A stretch of 5,584 bases of DNA from Bacteroides sp. (GTDB taxonomy: Bacteria; Bacteroidota; Bacteroidia; Bacteroidales; Bacteroidaceae), in contig DYCT01000147.1 of assembly GCA_019417975.1 (NCBI GenBank), positions 1 to 5,584 of the forward strand, in the 5' to 3' direction. Made by a program: the position numbers and the translations under genes. Below, piece by piece: positions 5,097 to 5,584 of this stretch (the stretch's first letter is position 1; each line of letters begins with the position of its first letter). The notes under the pieces are model-generated. The model saw only the letters and a list, made by a program, of their open reading frames with translations. It was not told the DNA's origin and did not search any database.

Positions 5097-5212
5097 GCGC
5101 ATCGCTGCGCGGTTAATAATTGATTGACTACATGTTGTGCCATAGGCCAGGCCGATGAGGAGAAGTCTTGTCGGTGGTAAGTCGACAGTGTTCATGGTTG
5201 TGATAGGCACAA
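5097..5212 (-). promoter_or_regulatory. Structured leader segment before the RNA ligase
   Basis: On the minus strand, TTGTGCC (5212-5206), immediately after the terminator U-run, pairs with GGCACAA (5141-5135). It closes a domain that contains the hairpin TGTCG/CGACA (5187-5169). A further hairpin, GCGCA-GCGA-TGCGC (5110-5097), with a GNRA-type tetraloop, stands 13 nt upstream of the ligase RBS. No gene is supported here; the open frames are continuations of the ligase frame or its shadows. It is probably 5'-UTR that folds and may affect read-through or translation. Confidence 0.4.
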
Positions 5213-5258
5213 ACGAAAAATGGTTGGAAAGCATTGCTGACTTTCCAACCACTTCGTT
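5212..5258 (-). terminator. Intrinsic terminator in the ligase leader
   Basis: On the minus strand a perfect 11-bp stem TGGTTGGAAAG (5251-5241) / CTTTCCAACCA (5231-5221) with a 9-nt loop is followed directly by TTTTTCGTTT. The stem can extend outward through TTCGTT/AACGAA (5258-5253/5217-5212). It would stop a transcript coming from the promoter at 5482-5513, 138 nt before the ligase start. Its 5' arm and loop are also complementary to upstream RNA, so it may be conditional. Confidence 0.8.
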
Positions 5259-5475
5259 AATCTCGTGTTTGCACGTACAATTATGTCAGGAGTAATCCAC
5301 TCCCTCCTTGTGCAATATGGAAAGTCTTCCTATCTGAATAGCGTGGTGCAGCAATGCTTGACGTATGCATATAGGAATCGCATTCAAGGCACCATGTGCT
5401 CTGAATGTTCAATCCGCCTAATGTGTTAAATTTCTGTCTCTGCATTACTGCTATTTTTATGGATTTTCGTAAAAT
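5229..5475 (-). ncRNA. Candidate structured leader RNA with antiterminator
   Basis: Read on the minus strand, the RNA contains the following elements. Hairpin 5407-5381: a 12-bp stem with one G-U and one A-C. Helix TTCCTAT (5377-5371) / ATAGGAA (5333-5327). Hairpin GGAGT-GGATT-ACTCC (5303-5289). Hairpin CGTG-CAAA-CACG (5275-5264). In addition, AAGCATTGCTG (5359-5349) and GACTTTCCA (5326-5318) are perfectly complementary, in the right order, to the loop/3' edge (5239-5229) and 5' arm (5247-5239) of the terminator. The two pairings exclude each other, as in attenuators and riboswitches. I recognise no known riboswitch class, and it might instead be a free-standing small RNA. A 54-codon frame (5445-5281) overlaps it and is weaker as an explanation. 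Confidence 0.5.
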
Positions 5476-5481
5476 TGGCTG

Positions 5482-5513
5482 TAAAGGTACACTTTTTCGT
5501 ATAACTGACCAAA
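5482..5513 (-). promoter_or_regulatory. Minus-strand promoter for the leader RNA and RNA-ligase operon
   Basis: On the minus strand TTTG (5513-5510) is followed after 20 nt by TACCTTTA (5489-5482), which differs from the Bacteroidetes consensus TTTG-N19/20-TAnnTTTG only in the last base. Transcription would start near 5475, about 400 nt before the ligase ATG. No other promoter as good is visible between here and the ligase, so this may be the operon promoter. Confidence 0.55.
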
Positions 5514-5584
5514 ATTTCAGGGAATTATTGAGAAACTACGTGCCCATGCCTACGACACAATGATTAACCTTGCAGAAGAACGAT

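Noticed and set aside
5075..5143. The 23-residue N-terminal extension of the RNA ligase
   Set aside because: ATG 5074 aligns with the T4 Rnl2 start and has a good RBS, and the extension overlaps a foldable hairpin in the leader.
5281..5445. A 54-residue minus-strand ORF (MQRQKFNTLGGLNIQ...) after the promoter at 5482-5513
   Set aside because: It has no clear RBS or recognisable domain, and a frame of this length is expected by chance fairly often. The paired segments seen across the same bases explain the region better as structured RNA. It is not excluded as a leader peptide.

Overview
The window looks like Bacteroidales DNA (Bacteroides/Prevotella type). Reasons seen in the sequence: TAnnTTTG-type -7 boxes in front of transcription units, A-rich weak ribosome binding sites (AAGAAGGAAC, AAAGAAGAAA), eight tRNA genes with no encoded CCA, and protein families (MerR/excisionase-like HTH, WYL-type regulator N-terminus, HipA C-terminus) that are common in this order. 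The species cannot be fixed from sequence alone.

Layout. Positions 1-660 hold no intact gene: a possible promoter at 63-95, four 31-bp-period repeats (115-225) bracketed by a short inverted repeat, and a decayed HipA-like C-terminus (264-449). At 666-1367 a promoter box leads into a very tight plus-strand array of eight tRNA genes: Ser(GCU), Ser(UGA), Phe(GAA), Tyr(GUA), Trp(CCA), a CAU tRNA with an odd extra variable arm, His(GUG) and Cys(GCA). A perfect 13-bp inverted repeat (1376-1413) ends this array and also the convergent minus-strand operon.

The minus-strand operon (5074 down to 1417) encodes, in order, a T4 Rnl2-type RNA ligase, two calcineurin-like metallophosphoesterases, a small protein of a phage-associated SGGxFDY type, a MerR/excisionase-like HTH protein, and the N-terminal DNA-binding half of a WYL-type regulator. 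The last five genes are packed with gaps of 23 nt or less, including one TAATG overlap. A ligase plus phosphoesterases resembles the sealing and 3'-end-healing parts of RNA repair systems. A 5'-kinase is not in the window.

Upstream of the ligase (5517 to 5075) is a leader that appears highly structured on the minus strand. It has a Bacteroidetes-type promoter, several hairpins and an intrinsic terminator. The terminator's 5' arm and loop can instead pair with two upstream segments (9 + 11 bp, sharing one base), a classic terminator/antiterminator arrangement. The working hypothesis is an RNA-repair operon under RNA-based attenuation, facing a backup tRNA array. That is inference and needs comparative and experimental support.
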